Part shown: positions 45,884 through 56,499 of the stretch, piece after piece
Numbering within the stretch: position 1 is the first letter of the stretch
Layout: the number at the start of each line of letters is the position of its first letter
Assembly: GCF_024139115.2 (NCBI RefSeq)
Contig: NC_085140.1
Location: 435,201,260-435,265,259 of the forward strand
Source: Armigeres subalbatus
Lineage: Eukaryota > Arthropoda > Insecta > Diptera > Culicidae
DNA length: 64,000 bases
Reading direction: 5' to 3'
Made by a program: the position numbers and the translations under genes
The notes under the pieces: model-generated
The model's input: the letters and a program-made list of their open reading frames with translations, nothing else
What the model was told of the DNA's origin: nothing
The model's database searches: none

Positions 45884-46249
45884 ACGAGATAAAAAGCCGA
45901 AAGCCATCGAGGATGACATCTAGAATTCCGTCGAATTGGTTTAAGGATCCTTCGCGTTCATAGACCGTCATCTGTTACTCTGTGCTGTCTACACATCATC
46001 CAGATCGTATTCGGACCATCAACACTTTGATGCACATTAAAGGTCAGTTAGTAGTGAGACGAACAACGTGATTCCTTGTGACGAAATTGTAATTTTGGTG
46101 GACTTGAACCTTGCGAGCGTTGCTTGAACGCCGATTCATTGTGATTCCCTTGCTCAGAGCAGTCGAGCCATCAAGTTTCTTGATAGCTGGTAATTCTGCA
46201 GATTCCAAATCAACAACTCTGATGATAACAACCGCTCGTTGTCTAATTT

Positions 46250-47370
46250 GACATGGGATCATATTCAGGATCCAGACGATGTCAATCTCGCTACACAAAC
46301 TTATTCGCACGTCTTGGATTATGTTGTAAATACGCATGCCTCGAAGCAGATTTTCCGCGATAGCTCCCGTGTTCTCTGGATGACAAATGGATTGTATGTA
46401 CTGAAGAGAATGAAGAAGGTCGTCCTAAGAAGATTCGTTAAATATCGTACACTCTCGATCAAACAGTATGTCAGGCTCAACTCCAAGCGTTTAAGTGAGA
46501 CCACTCATCACGATGCAAGCAAGGAATTTGATTTTGGCTCCAATCACATCCAAAATCCTTTTAGAATAACGTAATGCAATGAGCAGTGCAAGAAGAAAGG
46601 ATTGCCATCGTCTATGGTATTGGACGGAGTATCGGCCTCGGCACAACACGGTATTTACCAAGTTTGTCAGCGTTTCATCAAACGAAGTGCTCCTTACCGG
46701 TCTCATCTTACTTTCGGCAGAGGATGTTTCAGTCACAAATCAGTAAGCAGTTTGACATTAAGCAGTTCGAACGTTTCTGACACGACGATTTCCAATACCG
46801 CATCAAGACCGAAATCCATATTCGATCCCAGATCCCGGTGGAATTCCGTCCTTCTCAATCAATCGGCTTGTTTCCATCATGCTGAAAAAAGAACCTCTCA
46901 GTCTACAACAAAGGTAGCAAGGGTGACGTCAATAACTCCCGGGGGATTACTTCATTGAGCGCTGTTTCAAGACTGTGTGAGCGGGTTGTTATGGATCGTA
47001 TGCTGTTCCATTGTAAGTATTGTCTGAACGGTGATCAACATGGGTTCATATTGTCGGTCGATCCACAACGACAAATCTGCTCTGCTTAACTTTTTATGTT
47101 ACCGGCAGTTATTGGAACGAGCTCAAACGCATGTTATATACACCGAACTTTCCGCTGATTTCTATGTGAACCATTTGACTGCAATTACTAAGCTTAAGAG
47201 AAATAAACGGCGAGCTTCTTTGCTGGCTCCGTTCCTATCTCAAGGATCAGCAACTTATGGTTGCATTAGAATACGTCTATTATTCAGCCAAGTTCTCTGT
47301 AGAGTTCCGCAGGGCACTCAATCGGGTGGGACCGTTGATTTTCCTGCAAAGGGCCGACTTGAAAGATCTC
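46250..47370 (+). pseudogene. Decayed LINE ORF2 (RT region)
   Basis: Plus-strand pieces in several frames: a pre-RT LKRMKK...KYRTLSIKQYVRLNS stretch (about 46385-46485), VNNYRGITSLSAVSRLCERV-like RT block 1 (about 46925-46990), NGDQHGF (47030), an HVIYT...SADF block (about 47130-47170) and a GTQSGG-like relic of the GVPQGS block (about 47310). It resembles the 56.5-60.2 kb LINE. Stops and shifts are frequent. Confidence 0.55.
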
Positions 47371-47389
47371 CATCCTGAGCGATGTCCAG

Positions 47390-47580
47390 TTATCGCTTTA
47401 ACATGTTGCCAGGCTAGCTTTCGGGCGACTTCTTCTATTTCTTTATTGAGGCTTCGTCGCCATGAGCCTTTGGGTATGCCTCTATATACTGCGATGTCGC
47501 ACTGAATTCCAGCCTAAGCTTGTTTACAGATTTCGTTTCCGCCCCTACGTAATGTGTGGCTGACCCAGCCCCACTTTGCG
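47390..47580 (-). pseudogene. LINE RNase H fragment
   Basis: Minus strand: WVSHTLRRGGNEICKQA resembles the G-H-x-G...GNE-x-AD end of RNase H, followed by AVYRGIPKGSWRRSLNKEIE. The histidine/glycine motif is damaged. It is unrelated in strand to the flanking LINE pieces and so a separate remnant. Confidence 0.4.
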
Positions 47581-47639
47581 AAATATTTGGACATCCAATT
47601 AGATCAGCCAACGCATCAAATTTATAAAATTCAACCCTA

Positions 47640-47800
47640 ACGCAAAACTTGAGCTGTTATGCAGAAGCTGCAAGTATTCATCAATCGATGTCTTTGTTTT
47701 AAAATTCGTGCCTGGTGGCCTCACAACTGGATCTCTAATACTGAACTCCATCGACGATGCCATTTAAAACCGATATCAACAGGTGGGATTGCCTCACATA
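47640..47800 (+). pseudogene. RTE LINE C-terminal fragment
   Basis: KLQVFINRCLCFKIRAWWPH followed by NWISNTELHRRCHL matches the conserved C-terminal segment of RTE-type ORF2. Only ~45 residues are recognisable. Confidence 0.5.
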
Positions 47801-47899
47801 ACCAAGGAATGAGAACGACATACCTATGTTATGTGAACTTGCTTTGTGTTCGTACCCGGCTGAATAAAGAGTCGTATAAGACTCAAAGGCTCGTAATGA

Positions 47900-50800
47900 C
47901 AAAGTGTTTTATCAGGTTGGCCTCAGACGTGTTTTGCACCTTTGTTTGTCTCTTAGTCTTCAACATTGATCTACAATTCTGCAGTATTCTTTGGGTGAGC
48001 AGACCAAACAGTTTATGTTTTGCTTTTTTGTTCGGGTTCACAATCTTCTTTTTAATATTGAATTCAGAGTGAGAATAATTTTAATACATGCTTTTTGAAG
48101 AAACCCCCGCTTGCATCGGAAACTCAGAAAATCATTTCGATGTAAAACATTATCGATGCATGCTTATTTTCGTGTGCAGCTCAGTGATGGGATCATTGAT
48201 ACGAATCGTCTGTTTTTTTAATGCCATAAAATTGAATCTGCATCTTTCCTTGACTGTCTCATTTCGAGAATTCCTCCCTTTATTAGGAACAAAGTCTCAC
48301 AATATATATACGAGCAGATGTAGTTAGCTCAGTGTCAGTAATAGTAATTTATGGTAGCTGGAATATGGAAATTTTGGCTTAAAGAACTGAAAATATTAAC
48401 CACATTTTTTTCCTGAGTTATCACAACTATGTCGGACTTAGGTATTTGCTAGAACAAAACAACAGTTCCACCACATCTTGTCAATAGCTGTTCAATCTAA
48501 AGAGAAAACAGAATACACTAAATGAACCTTATCTCTTATTTTCGAATATTAGGAACTATAGGCTGACTATTGATTGCCCCTGACCATCGAGTTTCCATTG
48601 AATTCCCTGTGCATTGTTCATACACATAGTGTGCATTTATGTTAGCTGATCATGTTTTTTCCATCTCGTGTAATATCTTACAGAAGGACTCAAATAGAAA
48701 ACAAAATAACCGTGCAAGAACAAACTAAGACAACACAAAATAAACCAGAATAGTAAAACCAGTATAGGTAAGCAAAAAACTGCCAATAAATAAGAATAGT
48801 AAAAAAAATCATTGATCATCCCGAAAAGGTAGCATTCGTACAAGCACGAAAGCTCAACTTAGTAAAGTCATATTTATAAGCTCACCACAGCCAATTTGAA
48901 GATTTCTGTGTCAACTAGGACAAAAAACTAACCATTCAGCAAGCATAACCTACGAATATGAGCTAATAGAATAACCCTCTGCGCACACCCCGTTCATTCA
49001 CAATCACCCTGATAGAACAACTTTCACTACCCCGGAAGCCCATAACCTACCAACACATCTAGATAGAGGCATATTTGTACTTGTATTACCAATCAACACT
49101 CACATACTCACTTGTATACAATCAATCAACTGATATCGTACTGAGAATAATATTAGGAAAACGGCATTTGTCGCCTAATCGGTTTAAACAACTTACTACA
49201 TTTATATATTCCAGAACTGTATTGTTTGAATATTGTTCCTCTTTTTGTACAACAACCAACGTCAGGCCGGGAAACAATGCTACGCCGTAACACACAACAC
49301 TTATTGTATGAAAACCACTCTCTCTTCCTTGTGCAGATGCCAGATAGTCATTATATCAAAAACCCATACACTTTAACAACACCCTATGGAGTTTGGATAA
49401 AAATTGGGTATTCAATTCAACGGGCATTTGTCGTGACTCACATTGTACAGTTAGCAAAAAAAGATCGCCCAATATTACGCCGTTTAGATCAATCTCTCTT
49501 CATCTGTTTCCATTCGTCCTAGTTTGAATCGCACCCCGTCTGATATGTGTTAGTTTAATTGTGTCACACCTTAAAAAATCTCTCTTTTTTCGCTCACAGG
49601 CAATTTGTTTCTCACACGTTTCAAAACACTGTAAATTATTACACTGAAGAACAATAGCCCCATAGTATAGTATTTAAGTTTTTTTCCTGGATGGATGATA
49701 ATATATCGCTCTTTCACAGCGCGATTAAATTCGACACTAACCAAAATAATGATGCTAATTCGCAAGTAATGGATCAAACAGAAAAAAACATGTGAAAATG
49801 AAACATAACAAATGGACTGTATTACTAGTAGAGCTAGCATGTAAACAAGTAAATATTTGTAGATAATAAAAAAATGGAAACAAAAAAACGCAAGTCACAA
49901 AACTGAAACTTCCAATATTGTGCAACACGCGAACCCTAGCTTAGTAAACGAAGATTGTAAAACCTAAAATAATTTTATTAGATTTATCAGTTTTTTTCGA
50001 ATTCGTTCTCCACCTTCGCCGACGCCCACTATTTCCTAATTCCAAAAGGTCTCAAGATTATGAACACACAGAAATACTCAGCGAAAGTCACATTTTGGCG
50101 CATAACATACGCAACAAACGAAAAAAAAGTGTTCCCCGTTTTTTCCACCAACCAGACAACTCCCACAAAACAAAATCCGATGATAGCGAATACGACAGGA
50201 ATCTAAATAAATATGTATAGGAGAAAGTAATTGTTGTGTAGAGAGATCACCCGCTAGGTAAAACCACCCCCACCCATATACACACACACCCAACAGAGCG
50301 TATAATGGTAAAAATGGCATACGTCACAAAATAACGCAAAATCATTCGCACTCACACAGCCGCAAAATAAGTAAAAAAAAAAAAATTCAAAACTTAAACA
50401 AAAAAATGCGCGTATGACGAGAGAGAGACATTATTAGTTAAGGCTATAAAACTAGCAGCAATTGATTGCAAGAATGTGAAATGATGATGATAAAAAAAAC
50501 CTATATTGTAAGTGAAGCAAAAAAGTATGTATAGAGAAAAATATATGTCGGATGAAAACAGTAAAAAATCGTTGAAAAAAAATGCTCCTGTATTTCATGT
50601 TGGCAGTTGCCGTATCCGAAATTGTCCTTTTAGTTTTGAATCGATATGGTCACCGCTTGATGAAATTTCTTAGTTTTCTTGATTTACTCAATTTCAATTC
50701 GAGTTCGAATACGATGAAAAGTTTAATGATTATTATTTCACTGGGTAATCTAATTCCTGTAACAATCGTGGAGATGCAGAGGTAATTGGAAATCAGTCCC

Positions 50801-51580
50801 AGACTCCATCTGTAATGGTTTCTTGTGGAACTTTGATCGTTCGTAATGTCTGCTTCGATTAGAAGAAATCTGGAAGCAGGCTTTGAATCTAAAGGAGAAT
50901 GAAAAAATCTCATTTAGGGGAAAGTGGGGCAAGATGGCCACCCTAAGAGGTAACCCTTGTAAAACAGTAAAACTCCTTCGTATTCTGTAGATTCGCCCCT
51001 GAAACACCTTTATTATGCCTTGTATTTGATATAAGCATAAGTTTTAGTATCCTTAAACTGGTTTAAAAAAAATGGTTATATGATGCTTATATTTGCTGAG
51101 TTTATTTAGAACGAGTGATACATTGCTCGCTTTGCTCGCCTCTTAGCCCTAGCTCTACGACAATAGCTAAATTTGTCTAAAGGGAATTTTTATGATTAAA
51201 AACCATCTCTGTTGTTTTAAATCATCTTTGATTCAAGTAGAAACGCATTTAAGGATTAGGCGATTCTTGTTCATAGAGGTTACTTTGTCCCTAATCTAGT
51301 TGGAACTACCGCCCCAAGCCGACATAATCCAAACTTTTATATCCAATCGATCATAATCACTGTAAATCTTACCGATTTATTAATATAGACAAGCTATAGC
51401 TATAAATAACCTTGGCAACTATCAACTTGTGCTGGAAAACGATTAATTTAAGCTTTGAACCTTAAATTATGCAACCACGAGATTATAAGAAAGTTCGAAT
51501 TTCAACTAAACCATCTTATCGATATTTCTAAGACAAGTTAGGTTGTTGAAATGCGTTTTTCGCGCCGCTGTTCAAAATCT
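47900..51580. other. Unique AT-rich region, no gene supported
   Basis: 48.6-50.6 kb is strongly A-rich on the plus strand with many A-runs and a GAGAGAGA tract at about 50420, the look of a long 3' UTR. I saw no coding frame, RNA or clear element. At 50920-50950 is GGGGAAAGTGGGGCAAGATG, a mosquito repeat end without a visible partner. Confidence 0.4.
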
Positions 51581-51589
51581 GTCACGCCG

Positions 51590-52410
51590 CTAATTTATAA
51601 TTTCTCACACCGAAATATTTCCCGAGGAAATTATGAAGAGTTCCCGCAAAAATTCTTAAGCGTTTCCTGAGGAAGTTTCGAAGCGTTTCACGAGTAAATT
51701 TTGAAGCGATTCCTGAGGAAATGCCGAAGCGGTTCTCAAAAAAATTTCAAAACGTTTTTCAAGGAAATTCCGATGAGATTTCCGTGAAAATTTCGAAGTG
51801 TTTCCCACGCAGTTTCGAAGCATATTTTGAGGAAATTTCAATGCTTTTTCCGAGGTAATTCCAAAGCGTTTCCAGAGGAAATTTAACCCAAAGAAAGTTT
51901 TGAAGTGTATCCCAAAAAAAAGTAAACGGTTCCCTATATGAAATTCCGAAGTATTGCCCGATGACATTTTGGAGCGTTTTCCGTGGAAATTCCGAAGCGT
52001 TTCCCGAAGAAATTCCAAAGAGTTTCGCGAGTTTCGAAGAGTTTTCCGAGGGAATTACGAAGCGTTTCCTTTAATAAAGAAACAAAAAAAAACGAAGCGT
52101 TTTATGAGAAAAATTTACTTTACGGCGTTTCTCGAGCAATTTTCGTAGCGTTTGCCGAGGAAATTCTGAAGCATCTCCTTAGAAAATGACGAAGCGTTTC
52201 CCGAGAAAATTTCAAAGTGTTTCGCGAAGAAATTCCGAAGTGATTTCCCAGGAAGTTTCGGAGCATTTTCTGTAGAAATTTTGAAGCGATAAAGTTCGAA
52301 GCGTTTCCTGGGGAAATTTCAAAGGGTTTACTTAGGAAGTTCCGAAGAGTTTTCCGAGGAAATTCCGAAGTGTTTCACGAGAAAATTTCGAATCGTTTCG
52401 CAAAGATCGG
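51590..52410. repeat. Degenerate 23-bp tandem array, ~35 units
   Basis: Units of the type AGCGTTTCCTGAGGAAATT plus CCGA repeat at 23 bp with occasional 22- or 24-bp steps. Several open frames on both strands are by-products of the period. A GCC-rich module (51560-51600) precedes it. Similar arrays are at 18300-19025 and 62100-63780. Confidence 0.75.
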
Positions 52411-52657
52411 CACCATCGTATAACATTGGATTATAGTGAGGTTTCGGACCCGTGGTCTAAATCTGGCAACGATTATCCTTTCACTTGTAGATTCCCACTT
52501 CATAAGCGTAAAGTATGCCTGGGCGCTTAGTAGGAAGCCCATTTCGCGATGCTGGGGAGCGTGTTCACCTCATAAACCAGAGTATACCTAGCAGAATTTG
52601 TCCGGACGACATTCTGTGTTCTGCAAAGTTTGGTCAACGGTATTCACTCAATCTATG

Positions 52658-54271
52658 CGTTAGCGTTAGCGTTGTTACGGTATACTTCGTAGATTGGACA
52701 CTAGTGATACTCATGTTTCTTATGGAATCCTTATCCAGATTGCTATCGGAAATCAAGGTGGGGAGTTACCCTTGATTCCAATCTAAGATAAAAATGGCAT
52801 AAGCATGAGGATTACTACTCCCGGCCACGCCCATCTTTACCGTAACTAGGGATAGGAAAGGAAATGTTGATGTAGAACTTACTTAACGAGAGGCCCCCGA
52901 CTTGGCGACGCCCTCATAAGTTCTATACGGAGTTGGTGGTTTGGTAGGGTAAGGTAGGTCATGGAGGTTTGCCTCAAGCTGGCAATTCGACCCACAGACT
53001 ATGTTGTTTACCTGTTTTTATTTAAACTCTTGCCAGCCGGCTGTCGAAAGAGTATGCTAATATCAATTTTATTTACAGTTTATTCTTTAAATAATTTACA
53101 GACGATTTCTTAACCTCAATCTATCAACAAATATCCGTTGAACAAATCTAAATTTACCAAATTTGTACTTTCTGCTCAGTGAGCAAAACGATTCTTCTAG
53201 GTTCATCGAATACAAAAATCAAACCATGCCTTTTAAAGATAATTATACCACAGATAACAGATATTTAGGCTAGAACAAATTTAATTGAAAATCCTGTGTA
53301 AACTTTTGAATTGATATACGTTTGCCCACTACTGCCATCTACGCAACAGATTGCGGCAGTACATATGGACGCAGCTGATTAACAACCGTCGAACGCAGCC
53401 AATGCATTTGACAGCCGCATTCGGGCTGCGTTTTCAACAACAATGATTCTTGCGCCATCTCCAATCGATTGCCAAACGCGGTCAAAATTAAAAATATATT
53501 TGAATTAACGGTTGCGGATGTTTACACACGTATCGGATGCCAGCCTCAATATCTGTTATCTGTGATTATACTAAACATTTTACAAAGTTTTATTTCAAGT
53601 ATTTTCGCGATTTCTGATATAAAATTCAATAGCAAACAATCAAACAAAATTAAAATATTCTAGCTAAATTCATTCATATCATTCATTCATTCATATTTCC
53701 TGTGGAGTTAAACAAAAACGGACGAAACGACAATTGATGTGTGTTTTCAAGAAAATAAATGTTTAAAGGAACAAAGCAGCTACAGGAGCATTCTCCTTGC
53801 GAATCAAAAGATTCAACGAGAACAATACAACGGAGAATAACAAATACAAGAGAAATACGCAAGAATAAAGCGAGAAATAATAAGAAAATAATAACTTAAA
53901 AAAACTTCTGCACGGCTGGTATAGAAAATCGAACGACGCCACCCACGCAACTAATCGAACATTCACTTAAACGACACGGGACCCCTGTTCGATCAACAGG
54001 ATCGCCCTCAGAATCGAATCTTCTAACTTCAAACACCAATGATTTAAAAATCTGCGTACCTGAACCGGAAAGGCCAACAAATCACACACACACCCGTATC
54101 CGAACAGCTGATGGAAAACTAAAAAAATCACTTTTTCTACGCGAACCGAAAAAAAAATACACCGCCAAAAACGTGTCACATCGTAAAAATCGCTCGCACT
54201 AGGATCCCGGGGCCACAATCAGCCGAAATTAACAAAAAGCGTTGGATAGAATTCTTTTGGATAAAAAAAAT
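52658..54271 (+). mobile_element. A-tailed insertion between 24-bp direct repeats
   Basis: The same 24-bp sequence occurs at 52634-52657 and 54272-54295 (starts TCAACGGTATTC, ends CAATCTATG). The segment between ends in ATAAAAAAAAT, as a retroposed sequence would. It contains a GTTAGC repeat at its 5' start, a nested TIR element (53249-53564) and A-rich UTR-like sequence. It has no recognisable protein. It could be a LINE 5' part, a retrocopy of a non-coding transcript or part of a UTR. Confidence 0.5.
53249..53564. mobile_element. TIR element, 316 bp, 7-bp TSD
   Basis: CACAGATAACAGATATTTAG at the left and the inverse of CACAGATAACAGATATTGAG at the right form ~17-bp termini. ATTATAC flanks both sides (53242-53248 and 53565-53571). 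A diverged partial relative occurs at 56290-56455. It has no coding region. Confidence 0.7.
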
Positions 54272-54295
54272 TCAACGGTATTCACTCAATCTATG

Positions 54296-55421
54296 GATCT
54301 CAAACTTCATAAGACTTGCCTCATTGGCAAGTAGTGCCATTTTACCTTGCTGGGCTAGGATTACAAGCATTCCACGTTTCTATTCTTGTTTGTTGTTTCG
54401 CGCTAAGAGTGTTTGAGCATGAGCATGAGCATTATGATCTCACAATTCGTATTTGCTACTCCGTGATTGACTGAACTTGCGAAATTGTACAGAGAACACA
54501 ATGAATGGGGCTTGAGATTAGCTATCCATTCTCAATGTACACGTTTCGGGAGCTCAAATATTTAAAGTCCATAACGGCGCCGGCCACGTCCTTGCGGTCA
54601 TATAGGAATGGAAGGATTGTTAGTCCGACTTTCGTTGCTACTAGAGACCGAGTATACCTCTGCATCTCCACGATTGTCTTAGGATAGGATATCGTTTATA
54701 TGGATTCACTTTGGTAAACGATGCGATCTATGGGATGGGAAATAATACTGATACGAGTTAAAAGTTAAAACATGGTCGCCTAGTGGGATATGGAAACTGG
54801 GGAGATTCACGTTTTGGACGACCGCACGGAAGCGTAGCACTCTGTACCAGTCTTCAAAAGTACCCTTGCCATTCGTTGCATTGATGCAAAATCCAAGGAG
54901 CAGGAGAATGAATACTCCCTATGTGTCAAGTGATCATTGCTTTGATGCACTTGCATCATTTTGTAAAATAATGCATCATTGATTTGAATCCTTTCATTGG
55001 ATTCTAGGCAAAGGCAAACACGTGGTGCGTATTATTAGTAACCGGTTTGCTTTCCACTTCGTTGTTACGTCGAGAAGACGATTGTTGTTAGCAACTGGAT
55101 ATTTTGTCATATTTTGCTTCTGCAATAGGAAATTACATTTGAAACAAAATTAGAGGTCCGAGAACCAAAACTTAAATGAATTGGGTTGAGAAATTAATTA
55201 CCCTACTTGTTTACATTATATGACTCTTAGCACATTATATTATATGACAATAGCATTAGGTTTCATCCAACAGATAGAATCGCCGAAATCGAAATTTCAT
55301 TACGACGAGCTCTATAGATTTGGTGCTCGGAAGGTTGTTGTCTACATTTTTCGCTGCTGCTGTCAGTTAGAAGTTTTTTTTTTCGTCAAAATAAACAGTC
55401 CGTACCCTCAGAATTACCACC
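54296..55421. other. AT-rich sequence without a recognisable gene
   Basis: I see no supported gene or element. Short frames lack motifs. Confidence 0.4.
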
Positions 55422-55683
55422 ACCGACGAACCGACGTGTCACTCCATAGAAAATAATTCAAATTTGCTGCCCACGACGCCATGATGAAAAATCATCGAAC
55501 ACTACCGCCACCCTAATAATGGCTCGCGAAGTTGTCGTAGCTCACCCACCAACCTACGTGTATTAACATTGCAGCGGAGTTGCGTCTTAGCTCATTTGAC
55601 AGGAGCGATCGCCTGAAAAAGCGAATGACCGTTAAAAAGTGTGAGACAATCAGAGAGCGCCAGTGACACGTCGGTTCGTCGGT
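55422..55683. mobile_element. TIR element, about 262 bp
   Basis: ACCGACGAACCGACGTGTCA plus CT at 55422-55443 is exactly inverted at 55662-55683. The boundary may extend a few bases outward, and the TSD is not clear. There is no coding sequence. Confidence 0.55.
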
Positions 55684-56289
55684 GTTACGTGTGTCCTAAC
55701 ACTTGAATCATATCCATATAATAAAGTATAAAAAACGAAAAAGTTCGACGGGAGAATCAAACTTTCACTCAAGAGATTGACACAATTGAATATGACACCA
55801 CTAGCCATATAACCACATAGCCACCTTTGAGTTCCATGCTTTCAAAGGGCAATTTGATGCTTCGATTTACGATTCGGTAGGTCATCGCCTGAAATGATTT
55901 GAATCAATGATGCGATATTTCCAATCAAGTGTGCAAAGGAGCAATTGAAAGCGAGAATGTAAATTTATTCCAATTTAAATCATTTTTTCAAAGCTTGCTT
56001 CTGCGAATTATTCTGAAAAGAGGATGCTCTTTGAAGACTGCTCTGTACTCACTTGGTCGATGGCTACAGCAAACTATTGGAAAAAAAAAACTATTGAAAA
56101 ACGCGATAGATATTTTATTTCTTTCCCGACGACTAAAACACGCACTGCACTTACTTGTTCGATGGCTATACTCTTATTACCGGCCGCGCAATGCAGAACA
56201 CAATATTTAGGCCGATCGCGCGATAGTTCTGCAGTCCGAAACAAGAGAAATCACGCACTGAACTGATTAGCATTATTACCGGCCGCGTT

Positions 56290-56455
56290 TGATAGTTGTA
56301 TTTAGGCTGCGTTTTACACAGTAATGATCATCGCGCCATCTGCAAACAATTGCCAATCGCGTTTCAAATGTTCGATGCGTTTGAATCAACGGAATCAGCG
56401 GATATGTACACACGTATGGTATACCAGCCTAAGTATCTGTTATCTGTGGTGCTAC
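56290..56455. repeat. Partial relative of the 53249-53564 element
   Basis: It shares GCGCCATCTNCAA, GTACACACGTATGG-like and TATCTGTTATCTGTG blocks with the right half of that element, in the same orientation. The left end is missing. It immediately precedes the truncated LINE. Confidence 0.5.
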
Positions 56456-56499
56456 TAAGTACGTACCCCTTCACTGGCGGGCAATTGTCATTGGAAGAC

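Noticed and set aside
50920..50960. MITE end GGGGAAAGTGGGGCAAGATG
   Set aside because: Recognised as a repeat-like end, but no inverse partner or TSD was found, so no element is called.
51656..52189. Overlapping 64-120 codon frames on both strands
   Set aside because: They arise from the 23-bp repeat period (69 bp gives 23 residues) and have no family match.
51590..52410. Regular repeats considered as a CRISPR array
   Set aside because: Units are contiguous, degenerate and without spacers, and the genome is eukaryotic.
53095..53215. Possible fourth hAT-like MITE copy
   Set aside because: Similarity to the 41154 element is limited to a short AT-rich stretch, and neither terminus is present.
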